Source: VRUE01 sp036276735
Lineage (GTDB): Bacteria > Actinomycetota > Thermoleophilia > Solirubrobacterales > 70-9
Reading direction: 5' to 3'
DNA: 33,058 nucleotides
Assembly (NCBI GenBank): GCA_036276735.1
Contig: DASUOH010000029.1
Coordinates: forward strand, 1 to 33,058
Shown here piece by piece: positions 7,593 to 16,158 of the stretch. The notes beneath the pieces are model-generated. The model was not told the DNA's origin. It searched no databases and saw only the letters and a program-made list of their open reading frames with translations. Position numbers and translations under genes: made by a program. The first letter of the stretch is position 1. Every line of letters starts with the position of its first letter.

Positions 7593-10500
7593 ATGTCCGA
7601 TAGCCAGTCCCGTGAGCTTCACGACGAGAGTGGGGTGACCCGCTACTCGCCGGAGCGTGCCTACCGTCCGCTCGTTTCGCCACCGAGCGTCGAGGACAAG
7701 GACGCTTGCGCCATCTACGCGTCGGTGCGCAAGGATGCGACGCCCAGCCACGAACCGATCGCGCTGGCGATCCCGGCGCTGCAGAAGATGCTCCACCGGG
7801 CCGGCAACGTCGACGGCGAGGGCGACGGCTGCGGCCTGCTGGTCGACATTCCCCGCAAGATCTGGGCCGAGGACGTGCGGGCCGGCGGCCACGACCCGTC
7901 GCTGACCCTCGACGACGCCTTCGCCGTCGCCCACGTCTTCATCGAGCGCTCCCAGGACGCCGACAAGGTCCGCCACGACGCCCGCGAGCTGCTCGGACAG
8001 GGCGGCTTCCGCGTGCTCGCCGAGCGGATCGGCGTCGTCGACTCGCCGGCGCTGGGACCGACCGCACGCGAGGAGGAGCCGCACTTCTGGCAGATCGCCG
8101 GCCTCGTCGCCGACGTCGACCGCCGCGACCGCGTCCTCTTCGACCTCCTGATCGAGCTGGAGAGCCGGCTCGGCGTCCACATCCCATCCTTCTCGGCGAC
8201 CACCTGCGTCTACAAGGTGATGGGCGCCCCGAAGGTGCTGGGGGATTACTACCCGGACCTCCGTGACGAGCGGTTCGAGACGATTGGCTGCTTCGGCCAC
8301 AACCGCTACTCGACCAATACCTGGCCATCGTTCAAACGGGTCCAGCCCTTCTCGGTGCTCGGCCACAACGGCGAGATCAACACGATTGAACAGCTGCGCC
8401 AGGAGGCGAAGATGCTCGGTGTGCCGATCCAGGCCGGCTCCTCGGACTCCCAGGACCTCAACCGGACGATCGAGACGCTGGTCGCCCGCGACGGCCTCAG
8501 CCTCGCCGAGGCGATGGAGATGATCGTGCCGCCGATCGTCGCCGAGATCCGCTCCCTCCCCGAGGACCTGCGCCCCTTCTACATGTACATGCGGCAGGCG
8601 ATGGGCCCCTTCGCGCAGGGTCCGGTGGCGCTGATCGCCCGCCACGCCGACGAGTGCGTCTTCTCGGCCGATGCGATGGGATTGCGGCCGCTCTGGCAGG
8701 TCGAGAGCGCCGACGACTTCGTCTTCAGCTCCGAGCCGGGCGTCGTCCCGGTCTCCAAGATGGTTTCCGAGCCGAAGCCGCTCGCCCCGGGCGAGAAGGC
8801 GCTGGTCCAGATCGACCGCGCCGCCAAGCGCTCGACCCTGCGCCCGCACGACTCGATGCTGCGGACCGTGCGCGACCGCTGGCTGCGCCGCAGCGGCGCC
8901 GACGAGGTCGCCGAGTACGAGCGCGCGCTCGACACCGGCGGGCCGCTCGACGGCGGTGAGGTGCCGGGCTACTCCGACGCCGGGCCCGAGGAGCCGGTCA
9001 AGGTCTCCGACCGCGTCCTCGCCGGCTTCGGCTGGCAGCGCGACGACGTCAAACTCGTCCAGCAGATGGCCTCCAATGGCTCCGAGCCGGTCGGCTCGCT
9101 GGGCTACGACGGGCCGCTGGCGGCGCTCTCGCCCGAGCGCCAGAACCTGGCCGACTACTTCAAGGAGACGGTCGCGGTGGTCACCAACCCGGCGCTCGAC
9201 CGGGAACGAGAGCTCGAGCACTTCTCGACCCGCACGCTCTACGGGCGACGCCCGTCGATCGACGCGGCGGGCAGCGACACCGGCACCGTCGAGGCGTCCT
9301 TCCCGGTGGTCCTGGGCGGCCACCACGATTTGGCGCCGCTCTCCGACAAGACCTACCGGGGCATCGCCCGCGAGCACCGCACCTACCTGCTCGAGGACCT
9401 CTGGGAGGAGTTCCGGGGTCGTGCCGCGGCGCTCGACATCTCGCTGCTGGAGTCCGAGACGACCCGCGGCGCGATCGAGCGGATCAAGCAGGAAGCGGTC
9501 AAGAAGGTGCGTGAGGGCGCCGAGCTGCTCGTCCTCACCGACCGCACCGTCTACCAGGCCGACCGCCGCTACCTCGACCCGCACCTGGCGACCTCGGCGG
9601 TCGACCAGGCGCTGAAGCTCTACAAGGTCGACCCAGGTGAGGAAAACCTGCGGCGGCGCTGCGGGATCGTGTTGCGCTCGGCGGCGCTGCGCAACGTCCA
9701 CGACACGATGCTCGCGCTCGGCCTCGGCGCCAACGGCGTCTGCCCGTACACGATGGTCGAGGTGATCTGCGTCGAGGACTACGAGACCGACATCGGCAAC
9801 CTCTGCGCGGCGCTCAAAAAGGGAATCGAGAAAGTGATCTCGACGATCGGGATCCACGAGGTGCGCGGCTACGCGCGCCAGTTCTCCTCGATCGGCGTCA
9901 AGCCGGAGCTGGCCGAGATCTTCCAGACCGAGGCGTTCGCCGCGTCGGGCAGGGGCGGCGTCGGCTTCCCCGACCTCGACGAGGACACCAACGAGCGGGC
10001 GCACGACCTGGCCGGCGACGACGGCGCCAAACCGGCCAAGACGTTCCGCTTCTACCCCAAGGTCTACAAGGCCGCGATCGCGACCGCCAACGGCACCGGC
10101 AGCTACGAGGAGTACTCCGAGAAAGTCCGGGACCTCGAGGCCCAGAGCCCGATCTCGATGCGCCACATCATGGCCCTGAGGGGGGACCGCGAGCCGCTCG
10201 CCGACCCGTCGGTCGTAGACGCCGGCGTCGGCCATCACGACTACCCCGTCGTGATCTCCTCGATGAGCTTCGGCTCGCAGTCCGAGCCCGCCTTCCGCGC
10301 CTACGCCGAGGCGGCGAAGTCGATCAACGTGCTCTGCGTCAACGGCGAGGGCGGCGAGATCCGCGACATGTACGGGAAATACCGCAAGTGGCGCGGCCAG
10401 CAGGTCGCCTCGGGCCGCTTCGGCGTCTCGGCGGAGATGCTCAATTCCTCCTACGTCGCCGAGATCAAGATCGGCCAGGGCGCCAAGCCCGGCGAGGGCG

Positions 10501-12266
10501 GCCACCTGCCCGGCAAGAAGGTCTCCGAGAAGGTCGCCGCGGCGCGTAACGCGGCGCCCGGCACCGACCTGATCTCGCCCTCCAACAACCACGACCTCTA
10601 CTCGATCGAGGACCTCGCCGAGCTGATCGACGAGCTGAAGACCGTCAACCCGGACGTGCGGGTCTCGGTCAAGGTGCCCGTCGTGCCGAACATCGGCACG
10701 ATCGGCCTCGGCATCGCCAAGGCCGGCGCCGACATCATCACGCTCTCGGGCTTTGAGGGCGGCACCGGCGCGGCGCGCCAGCACGCTCTGCGCCACGTCG
10801 GCCTGCCCTCGGACATCGGCACCCGCGCCGTGCACCGGGCGCTGATGGAGGCCGGCTTGCGCAACCGGGTCGAGATCTGGGCCGACGGCGGCTACCGGAC
10901 TGGCCACGACATCGTCAAGCTGCACTGCCTCGGCGCCAACCGGGTTGGCTTCGGCACCCTGGCGATGGTCTCGCTCGGCTGCACGATCTGCCGCGGCTGC
11001 CAGCTCGACACCTGCCACGTCGGCATCGCGACGCAGATCGAGACGGTCGAGCAGGCCCAGCAGCACGGGCTGAAGAAGTTCACGCCGCAGGAGGTCGATC
11101 TGGCCGCCGAGAGCTGCGCGCGCTTCTTCGCGGCGATGGGTGAGGAGGTAAAGGGAGTCGTCGCCTCGCTCGGATACGATCGCGCCCAGGACCTGGTCGG
11201 CCGCTACGACCTGCTCGAGCAGATCTCCCATCACGAGCAGATCGATCTGGCGCCGCTGATCGAGCCGCTGGACGAGTACCTCGATCTGGAGCCGATCGAC
11301 CTGCCGGTCGCGGCGGAGGCGGAGGAGCGCGCCGAGGCCGGGCTGGTCGCGGCGCGGCCGATCCGCATGGAGGCCAAGGAAGCCTCGACGCAGATCGGGG
11401 CACTCGCGGGCGACATCTGCTCGGGCCGCACGATCCGCAACGAGTTCCCCCGCCCGACCGATGCGAACGACCGTGTGCTCGGCACTGAGCTGGCCGGGGC
11501 GATCGCCCGCTCGCGCATCTTCGAAGACGGCCCGGAGTCGGGCGACGACGTGCTCGCCAGCCTCGAGTTCAACGGCGGCTCGGTCGCCGGCCAGGGCTTT
11601 GGCGCCTTCAACGCCTACGGCGTCTCAATCCGGGTCGAGGGCGGCGCTCAGGACGGCGTCGGCAAGACGATGCTGGGCGGCACCGTCTCGGTGTTGAAGG
11701 GCAAGGGCGCCAAGGGCAAGCGGCTGAACGGCTCGGTCGGCAAGTCCTTCGCCTACGGCGCCCAGCGCGGCCGCCTCTTCGTGCAGGGCTCGGCCGACTC
11801 GCGCTTCTGCATCCGCCTCTCGGGCGCCGACGTGGTGCTGGGTGGCGAGCCGGAGGAGCCGATCGAGGACAGCCGGGGCTGCATCGTTGACCGTGCCAAT
11901 GCCAAGGGCTTCGCCTTCGAGTACATGACCTCGGGCCGCGCCGTGGTGCTGGGCGACATCGGTCCCTGGGCCTGCGCCGGGATGACCGGCGGTCGCGTCT
12001 ACGTCCGCCAAGGCGCCTTCGGCATCGACCGAGCGGCGATCGAACGGCGGCTCGGCGAGGGTGCCAAAGTTGAGTTGAAAGAGCTCGACGCCGAGGGGCT
12101 GCTCGATGTCGACGACCTGCTCGGCAACTACGCCGAGGAGCTGCGGGCGACGGGTCAGGACGAGGAGGCCGAGCGGGTGCTTGGACTGGCGGCCGAGGCG
12201 CCGCAGAACTTCCTCGTGGTCCTGCCGCACAAGGTCCAGGCGGACCCGAGCATCTCTACCGAGTGA
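7593..12266 (+). CDS. gltB: glutamate synthase large subunit (divergent)
   Basis: It makes two glutamates from glutamine and 2-oxoglutarate. The protein is 1557 aa. A propeptide of about 38 residues would leave C39 (DACAIYASV) as the N-terminal nucleophile of the class II amidotransferase domain. The ammonia-channel and glutaminase motifs CFGHNRYSTNTWP and LGHNGEINT follow. The FMN/2-oxoglutarate domain holds ISSMSFGSQS, GEGGHLPGKK, ISPSNNHDLYSIEDLAELI and SGFEGGTGA. The 3Fe-4S cysteines are C1130, C1136 and C1141, with an extra C1133. The glycine-rich gltB C-terminal helix domain ends the protein. Odd points: CAIY replaces the usual CGVG after the nucleophile, and no small subunit (gltD) is adjacent, so the electron donor is unknown. 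The stop overlaps the convergent coiled-coil gene by 11 bp. Confidence 0.93.
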   Translation: MSDSQSRELHDESGVTRYSPERAYRPLVSPPSVEDKDACAIYASVRKDATPSHEPIALAIPALQKMLHRAGNVDGEGDGCGLLVDIPRKIWAEDVRAGGHDPSLTLDDAFAVAHVFIERSQDADKVRHDARELLGQGGFRVLAERIGVVDSPALGPTAREEEPHFWQIAGLVADVDRRDRVLFDLLIELESRLGVHIPSFSATTCVYKVMGAPKVLGDYYPDLRDERFETIGCFGHNRYSTNTWPSFKRVQPFSVLGHNGEINTIEQLRQEAKMLGVPIQAGSSDSQDLNRTIETLVARDGLSLAEAMEMIVPPIVAEIRSLPEDLRPFYMYMRQAMGPFAQGPVALIARHADECVFSADAMGLRPLWQVESADDFVFSSEPGVVPVSKMVSEPKPLAPGEKALVQIDRAAKRSTLRPHDSMLRTVRDRWLRRSGADEVAEYERALDTGGPLDGGEVPGYSDAGPEEPVKVSDRVLAGFGWQRDDVKLVQQMASNGSEPVGSLGYDGPLAALSPERQNLADYFKETVAVVTNPALDRERELEHFSTRTLYGRRPSIDAAGSDTGTVEASFPVVLGGHHDLAPLSDKTYRGIAREHRTYLLEDLWEEFRGRAAALDISLLESETTRGAIERIKQEAVKKVREGAELLVLTDRTVYQADRRYLDPHLATSAVDQALKLYKVDPGEENLRRRCGIVLRSAALRNVHDTMLALGLGANGVCPYTMVEVICVEDYETDIGNLCAALKKGIEKVISTIGIHEVRGYARQFSSIGVKPELAEIFQTEAFAASGRGGVGFPDLDEDTNERAHDLAGDDGAKPAKTFRFYPKVYKAAIATANGTGSYEEYSEKVRDLEAQSPISMRHIMALRGDREPLADPSVVDAGVGHHDYPVVISSMSFGSQSEPAFRAYAEAAKSINVLCVNGEGGEIRDMYGKYRKWRGQQVASGRFGVSAEMLNSSYVAEIKIGQGAKPGEGGHLPGKKVSEKVAAARNAAPGTDLISPSNNHDLYSIEDLAELIDELKTVNPDVRVSVKVPVVPNIGTIGLGIAKAGADIITLSGFEGGTGAARQHALRHVGLPSDIGTRAVHRALMEAGLRNRVEIWADGGYRTGHDIVKLHCLGANRVGFGTLAMVSLGCTICRGCQLDTCHVGIATQIETVEQAQQHGLKKFTPQEVDLAAESCARFFAAMGEEVKGVVASLGYDRAQDLVGRYDLLEQISHHEQIDLAPLIEPLDEYLDLEPIDLPVAAEAEERAEAGLVAARPIRMEAKEASTQIGALAGDICSGRTIRNEFPRPTDANDRVLGTELAGAIARSRIFEDGPESGDDVLASLEFNGGSVAGQGFGAFNAYGVSIRVEGGAQDGVGKTMLGGTVSVLKGKGAKGKRLNGSVGKSFAYGAQRGRLFVQGSADSRFCIRLSGADVVLGGEPEEPIEDSRGCIVDRANAKGFAFEYMTSGRAVVLGDIGPWACAGMTGGRVYVRQGAFGIDRAAIERRLGEGAKVELKELDAEGLLDVDDLLGNYAEELRATGQDEEAERVLGLAAEAPQNFLVVLPHKVQADPSISTE

Positions 12267-12555
12267 GGCGGTCCGCCACCGAGCGCAGCTCGCGCAGGAC
12301 GTCGTCGAGCAGCCGCTCGACGTTCGAGTACATGCGCCATTCGGCAAAGCGGCGCTCCTGCTCGATCTGGTCGAGCCGACCCTCGAGTCGCAACAGTCGC
12401 TCCTCGAGCTGACCCACCCGACCTGGCGCCGGCTCGACGCTCCCCTCCTCCTGCTCGAGCATGTGCTCGACGCTGGAGCGAAAGCGCTCGACCTCCTGGC
12501 GCAGGCTCTCGCGCGCCTGGTCGGCGGCGGAGGGGGGATCGTTGCCCGCGTTCAC
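12256..12555 (-). CDS. small coiled-coil protein, function unknown
   Basis: The 99 aa protein starts at a GTG and has no recognised family. Residues about 10-97 are almost entirely charged/leucine heptads (LEERLLRLEGRLDQIEQERR, VERLLDDVLRELRSVADRL), a likely long coiled coil with a short Pro/Gly break near residues 41-46. There is no signal peptide or membrane segment. It lies 54 bp downstream of the FHA gene on the same strand, so it may be the second gene of that unit and could interact with the FHA protein; that link is inferred from position only. Its 3' end overlaps gltB tail-to-tail by 11 bp. The Shine-Dalgarno is weak. It is likely real because the heptad pattern is coherent and the neighbouring frames are not. 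Confidence 0.6.
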   Translation of the reverse strand: MNAGNDPPSAADQARESLRQEVERFRSSVEHMLEQEEGSVEPAPGRVGQLEERLLRLEGRLDQIEQERRFAEWRMYSNVERLLDDVLRELRSVADRLTR

Positions 12556-12609
12556 CAGCCTGCATGCTAGGGCGGGCGGTGGGCGGAAATTCTGGCTCGA
12601 GGCCCGGGG

Positions 12610-13176
12610 CTAGGCTTCGATCACGAAGAGCTGGTAGCGCCCGATCGTCAGCTGGTCGCCATCGGCGAGCTTGCCCCACTCGATCTGCTCGCCGTTGACG
12701 AAGACGCCGTTGAGGCTACGGTCGTCGAGAACCCGCAGCGAGGCGTCCGGTTCGGAGACGATCAGGGCGTGGCGGCGCGAGACGCTTGGGTCGTCCAGCC
12801 GCATGTCCGCGGCGACACTGCGGCCGATCCGCGTCCAACCCGTGCGGAGCAGCACGGTGCGAACCTCGCCGTCGTCTTCGTAGGCGAGGTGGCGGCTGCC
12901 GCGGGCCAGCGAGGTGCGCACGTCATCCAGCCACCCCGGCTCGTCGGAGTCGATCGCCGGCGCGAACTCCAGCGTGCCCTCGGCCTCGCCGATCGCCTCG
13001 AAGATCGAGTGGCGGCGGAAGCTGGTGCCGCCGCACTGGGCGCACTCGGGCAGCACGTCCTCCTGCTGGAGCGAGAGCTGCCAGCCACACTCCTCGCAGG
13101 AAAACGTCCCTGTGCCGGGGGACGAGCCGGTCGGGTGGCTCTGGGTCGTCGGGCCTGCGGTGAGACTGGCGGAGAT
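12610..13176 (-). CDS. zinc-ribbon plus FHA domain protein (start uncertain)
   Basis: The C-terminal FHA domain (phosphothreonine-peptide binding) is clear: TRIGRSVAADMRLDDPSVSRRHALI, then LDDRSLNGVFVNGEQI, with the Arg, Ser-x-x-His and Asn-Gly signature residues. A zinc ribbon precedes it: TFSCEECGW, then VLPECAQCGGTSF, two CxxC pairs. The only canonical start in frame downstream of the nearest stop is GTG 13056, which would delete the first CxxC pair. The frame stays open to a TAG at 13228-13230. An AAGGGAG Shine-Dalgarno at 13183-13189 is well placed for an ATC codon at 13176 (or 13179), so a non-canonical ATC start is proposed, giving 188 aa. The protein probably binds phosphorylated partners of a Ser/Thr kinase; no kinase gene is in this window. 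It is transcribed divergently from the SRPBCC gene. Confidence 0.8.
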   Translation of the reverse strand: MSASLTAGPTTQSHPTGSSPGTGTFSCEECGWQLSLQQEDVLPECAQCGGTSFRRHSIFEAIGEAEGTLEFAPAIDSDEPGWLDDVRTSLARGSRHLAYEDDGEVRTVLLRTGWTRIGRSVAADMRLDDPSVSRRHALIVSEPDASLRVLDDRSLNGVFVNGEQIEWGKLADGDQLTIGRYQLFVIEA

Positions 13177-13262
13177 GATCGACTCCCTTCGATTTTCCGG
13201 CAGCCGTTCGTGCCCCCGGGTGGCGGGCTAGTACCCCCGTTCGGTCGGCCTAAACAACCCAA

Positions 13263-13268
13263 TAGAAT
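13263..13268 (+). promoter_or_regulatory. -10-like hexamer TAGAAT of the SRPBCC gene
   Basis: TAGAAT ends 10 nt before ATG 13279 and no Shine-Dalgarno is present, again suggesting a leaderless or near-leaderless transcript. The FHA gene reads the other way from the same intergenic region. Confidence 0.4.
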
Positions 13269-13278
13269 CGCCACGCCG

Positions 13279-13797
13279 ATGGGCCCCCTCAGCGCCGAAG
13301 TCGAGATCGACGTGCCGCGCGAGCGGGCGTTCGAGGCGATCGCCGACCTCGCCCTGCGGCCCTCGTTCACCGACCACTTCCTGACCGACTTCCACCTGAC
13401 CCGGATCGACTCGGCGGGGGTGGGGGCGGGGGCCCGCTTCCGCATCGACCTGGCGCCGCGTCGGGTTTGGATGGACACGACGATCGTTGGCCAGGAGCCC
13501 CCGCACAAGGTCATCGAGCGGGGGACGGGCGGGCGGACGAATCGGATCGCGACGCACACGGTCTGGGAGCTGGTCGAAGGCACCGGCACGCTGACGCGGG
13601 TCCGGGTCGCTCACTGGACGGAGCCGTCGAACCCGTTGGACAGGCGCTTGGAGGTCCTGAGCGGCGCTGCCGGCCGGCAGGAGCGCGCCTGGCGCGAGGC
13701 GCTGCGGCGCCTGCGTGACCTGCTCGAGGCCGACGGCGCGGCGGCGGAGCGGCTGACCGTGGCCGGTGGCAACCCCCACATGACCGGCATCCCGTAG
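13279..13797 (+). CDS. SRPBCC (START/polyketide-cyclase-like) family protein
   Basis: The 172 aa protein begins at ATG 13279, where the conserved fold starts; the frame is open far upstream but that part shadows the FHA gene. It shows the helix-grip pattern: first strand LSAEVEIDVPRERAFEAIADLALRPSFTDHF, a run of alternating strands (ARFRIDLAPRRVWMDTTIV, HKVIERGT, HTVWELVEGTGTLTRVRVAHWTEPS), and a C-terminal amphipathic helix RQERAWREALRRLRDLLEAD closing the cavity. These proteins bind hydrophobic ligands; the ligand is unknown. No signal peptide is seen. The final segment GGNPHMTGIP is probably disordered. Confidence 0.8.
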   Translation: MGPLSAEVEIDVPRERAFEAIADLALRPSFTDHFLTDFHLTRIDSAGVGAGARFRIDLAPRRVWMDTTIVGQEPPHKVIERGTGGRTNRIATHTVWELVEGTGTLTRVRVAHWTEPSNPLDRRLEVLSGAAGRQERAWREALRRLRDLLEADGAAAERLTVAGGNPHMTGIP

Positions 13798-13818
13798 AGC
13801 GGTCCGGTCGAGCAGCTT

Positions 13819-13826
13819 TATAGACT
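13819..13826 (+). promoter_or_regulatory. -10-like box TATAGACT of the lipoprotein gene
   Basis: TATAGACT ends 10 nt before ATG 13837. No Shine-Dalgarno is present between them (CCCGCCGCCG). Confidence 0.4.
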
Positions 13827-13836
13827 CCCGCCGCCG

Positions 13837-14385
13837 ATGCCCCGCCGCCTCCTCCAGCTCCCGGCGCTTGCCGCCGCCGCCCTGCTTCTCGCGCTCTCCC
13901 TCCTCGCCGCCGGCTGTGGCTATGAGAGCGACTCCAAGCACGTCGAGGAGGGCGAGCCGGTCACGCTCGGCGAGCTGAAATACAACGTCATCTTCTCCCG
14001 CTTCCTCAACCCGGACGACAACGAGGACTCGGCATACCTGGAGGGCCTGCCGAAACCGCCGCCGGGCTCCGCCTACTTCGGCGTGTTCTTCGAAGTCCAG
14101 AACGAAAGCGACGAACCGCAGCGCCTCGCTCGCGAGTTCACGGTCACCGATATCGACCACAACGTCTACGAGGCGGTCGAGAGCGAGAGCCTCTACGCGC
14201 TCCAGCCCGGCGGGGAAGTGGAATCCGAAGAACAGATCCCGGTCCTCGACTCAACCGCCCAGCAGGGGCCGATCGAAGGCGCCTTGGTGATCTTCGAGCT
14301 GCCCGCCGAGGCGCTGGAGGACCGGCCGCTGGAGCTCGAGATCCCCGGCCCCGAAGGGCCCGGCGAAGTGACGCTCGACCTCTAG
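13837..14385 (+). CDS. predicted lipoprotein (DUF4352-like domain)
   Basis: The 182 aa protein has a type II signal peptide: basic MPRR, a hydrophobic stretch 5-23, and the lipobox LAAGC with lipidated C27. The mature domain reads as a small immunoglobulin-like beta sandwich (LGELKYNVIFSRFLNP, AYFGVFFEVQNESDEPQRL, FTVTDIDHNVYEAVES, GALVIFELPAEAL). This matches the pattern of DUF4352-type extracellular domains, an assignment by eye only. It is acidic and would sit on the outer face of the cytoplasmic membrane. Its stop is 4 bp from the stop of the convergent transpeptidase gene. Confidence 0.75.
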   Translation: MPRRLLQLPALAAAALLLALSLLAAGCGYESDSKHVEEGEPVTLGELKYNVIFSRFLNPDDNEDSAYLEGLPKPPPGSAYFGVFFEVQNESDEPQRLAREFTVTDIDHNVYEAVESESLYALQPGGEVESEEQIPVLDSTAQQGPIEGALVIFELPAEALEDRPLELEIPGPEGPGEVTLDL

Positions 14386-14395
14386 GCTCCTAGAG
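14380..14395. terminator. short palindrome spanning both convergent stop codons
   Basis: CTCTAGG and CCTAGAG are perfect arms with a 2-bp centre, and both TAG stops lie inside it. It could fold as a 6-bp stem with a 4-nt loop and act as a weak bidirectional terminator, but no U tract follows on either strand. Confidence 0.25.
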
Positions 14396-16123
14396 CCCCG
14401 CCGACAGCACTTCGGCCGCGGCCGGCGCCGCGACTTCGCCGCCGGAGGCTTCGGCTTCGATCAGCAGGACCGCGACCGCGAGGCGCGGCCTCTCGGCTGG
14501 GGCGAAGGCGGCGAACCAGGCGTCCTTGATCTGGACCGGGTTGGGGGCGTCCTCCTGGCCTGGCTTCGGGCCGAGCTCGGCGGTGCCGGTCTTGCCGGCC
14601 ACCTGCGCCTCGGCGATCGCCCCGGCGGTTCCGGTGCCGCCGGCGACGACCCCGACCATCAGGTCGGTGATCTGCTCGGAGAGCTCCTCGGTCATCACCC
14701 GGACCGGCTCGGCGTCGGCTCGGAGTTTGCGGTTGGCGACAACCGAGGTGGGCTCGCGGATGCCGTTGTTGGCGATCGCCTGCGCGACCGTCGCCATCTG
14801 CAGCGGCGTCGCCAGCACTTCGCCCTGGCCGATCGCGCTGACGCCGAGGTCGAGTTCCGTCCCGATCTCGGTCGGGATGCTCGCCTCGGGCAGCTCCATC
14901 GCCCGGACCACCTCTGGCCCGTACAGGCTCGGGGGGGAGTTGAAGCCGAAGCGCTCGGCTGCCTCGACCAGCTTGTCGTTGCCGACCGCGGGGCCGAGCG
15001 GTGCGAAGACGGCGTTGCAGGAGTGGGCGAAGGCCTCCGGGAAGCTGCCGCCGCAGAACTCGCCGTTGGCGTTGTAGATGAAGCGGCCGCCGACGTTGAT
15101 GCCGTCGGTGATTTCGAATTCGTCGTCGAGGGAGACCGCGCCCTCCTGCAGGGCCGCCGTCGTGGTCACCAGCTTGAAGGTGGAGCCGGGTGGCCGCGGC
15201 GCCGAGAAGGCCTGGCCGGCGACCGCGCGGACGTCACCGCTGTCGGTGTCGAGCACCGCGATGCCGCCGAGGCGTCCCCCCAGCGCCGCGACGGCTGCCT
15301 CCTGCAGGTCGGGATCGACGGTCGTCTTCACCGGGGCGCCGGGCCGCGGGCGCGCCTCGGCGAGCGTGCGGCTGGCGCCGCTCGCGTCGTCGACCGCGAG
15401 CAGGGCGCCGCCGGGCTTGCCGGCCAACCGCTGGTTGAAGGCCCGCTCGAGGCCGCTGATCCCGACCGGCGTGCCGGGGGGAAAGCCCTGCCGCGCCAGT
15501 CGCGGCAGGTCCTCCGCTTCGGCCATGCCGACTTCGCCGCTGACGTCGATCGCGGCGCTGCCGAGCGGGTGTTCGCGGGCCGCGGCCGGCCCCTCGGCGA
15601 GCGGGGTCCCGTCGATTGCCAGGATCGGCGCCCGGTCGGCAAGCTCGACCTCGCTCTCCAGTCGCTCGCCCGACCGCAGACCCGGGAAGACGAGGCTCGC
15701 GTCCCAAGCGATCCCTTCGCTGGAGGCTGGGACTTCCAGCTCCGCTTCAAGAGTGCCGAAGGCGACCGTCCCCAACTGGGCGCCGAGCGGCACCACGGTC
15801 GAGCCCTCGCGCTCGGTGGGGTCGCCGGGAGCGTCGAGCTCCATTTCGCGCAGCGTCGCCAGCTCGGCCGCCTCGCGATAGGCCGCGGCAAACTCGGTTT
15901 CCGCAACGGAGCGGCGAGAGGCCGGGTCGAGTTGGCTGTACATCGCTTTGAAGTCGCGCCGCTCCCAGGCGGCGGCGAAGCGCTCGACGATTTCCTTCTC
16001 AGGCGAATTCGACCCGCCGGCGCTCGCGCCCCAGAGGAAGGCGATCAGGGCGACAAGCGCCAGGGGAACGGCGCGGGTGAGGATCCGCCGTCGTCGTTCG
16101 GCCTCGCGGGGCAGAGTGCTCAT
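14390..16123 (-). CDS. penicillin-binding protein, transpeptidase with NTF2-like N-terminal domain
   Basis: DD-transpeptidase of peptidoglycan cross-linking, anchored by one N-terminal membrane segment (residues about 17-33, after a basic cytosolic stretch). Residues about 41-165 read as an NTF2-like/MecA N-type domain (IVERFAAAWERRDFKAMYSQLDPASRR), followed by a dimerisation-type region. The catalytic domain starts near 268 and has all three active-site motifs: S314-T-F-K317, S368-C-N370 and K511-T-G513. The length is 577 aa, typical of actinobacterial class B PBPs of the PbpA/PBP2-like type. It lies 30 bp downstream of the MarP-like gene on the same strand, with a possible promoter and operator of its own between them. 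Which PBP it replaces is not clear. Confidence 0.92.
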   Translation of the reverse strand: MSTLPREAERRRRILTRAVPLALVALIAFLWGASAGGSNSPEKEIVERFAAAWERRDFKAMYSQLDPASRRSVAETEFAAAYREAAELATLREMELDAPGDPTEREGSTVVPLGAQLGTVAFGTLEAELEVPASSEGIAWDASLVFPGLRSGERLESEVELADRAPILAIDGTPLAEGPAAAREHPLGSAAIDVSGEVGMAEAEDLPRLARQGFPPGTPVGISGLERAFNQRLAGKPGGALLAVDDASGASRTLAEARPRPGAPVKTTVDPDLQEAAVAALGGRLGGIAVLDTDSGDVRAVAGQAFSAPRPPGSTFKLVTTTAALQEGAVSLDDEFEITDGINVGGRFIYNANGEFCGGSFPEAFAHSCNAVFAPLGPAVGNDKLVEAAERFGFNSPPSLYGPEVVRAMELPEASIPTEIGTELDLGVSAIGQGEVLATPLQMATVAQAIANNGIREPTSVVANRKLRADAEPVRVMTEELSEQITDLMVGVVAGGTGTAGAIAEAQVAGKTGTAELGPKPGQEDAPNPVQIKDAWFAAFAPAERPRLAVAVLLIEAEASGGEVAAPAAAEVLSAGL

Positions 16124-16130
16124 CGCTCGG

Positions 16131-16158
16131 AAATTAGTTAGGGGACAGGTCGTCTAAC
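16131..16158 (-). promoter_or_regulatory. PBP promoter (-10-like TAATTT) with adjacent near-palindrome
   Basis: On the minus strand TAATTT (16131-16136) ends 7 nt before the PBP ATG, and there is no Shine-Dalgarno. Directly upstream, plus-strand arms GTTAGGGGAC (16137-16146) and GTCGTCTAAC (16149-16158) match as inverted repeats at 8 of 10 positions around a 2-bp centre. This is a plausible operator, and it overlaps the end of the MarP-like gene. Confidence 0.35.

Noticed and set aside
7524..11234. Very long minus-strand open frame (over 1200 codons) opposite gltB
   Set aside because: It is the antisense shadow of gltB: Asp/Val/Leu/Arg/Gly-rich sequence with no domain, produced by GC-rich third positions. 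All GltB motifs are on the plus strand.
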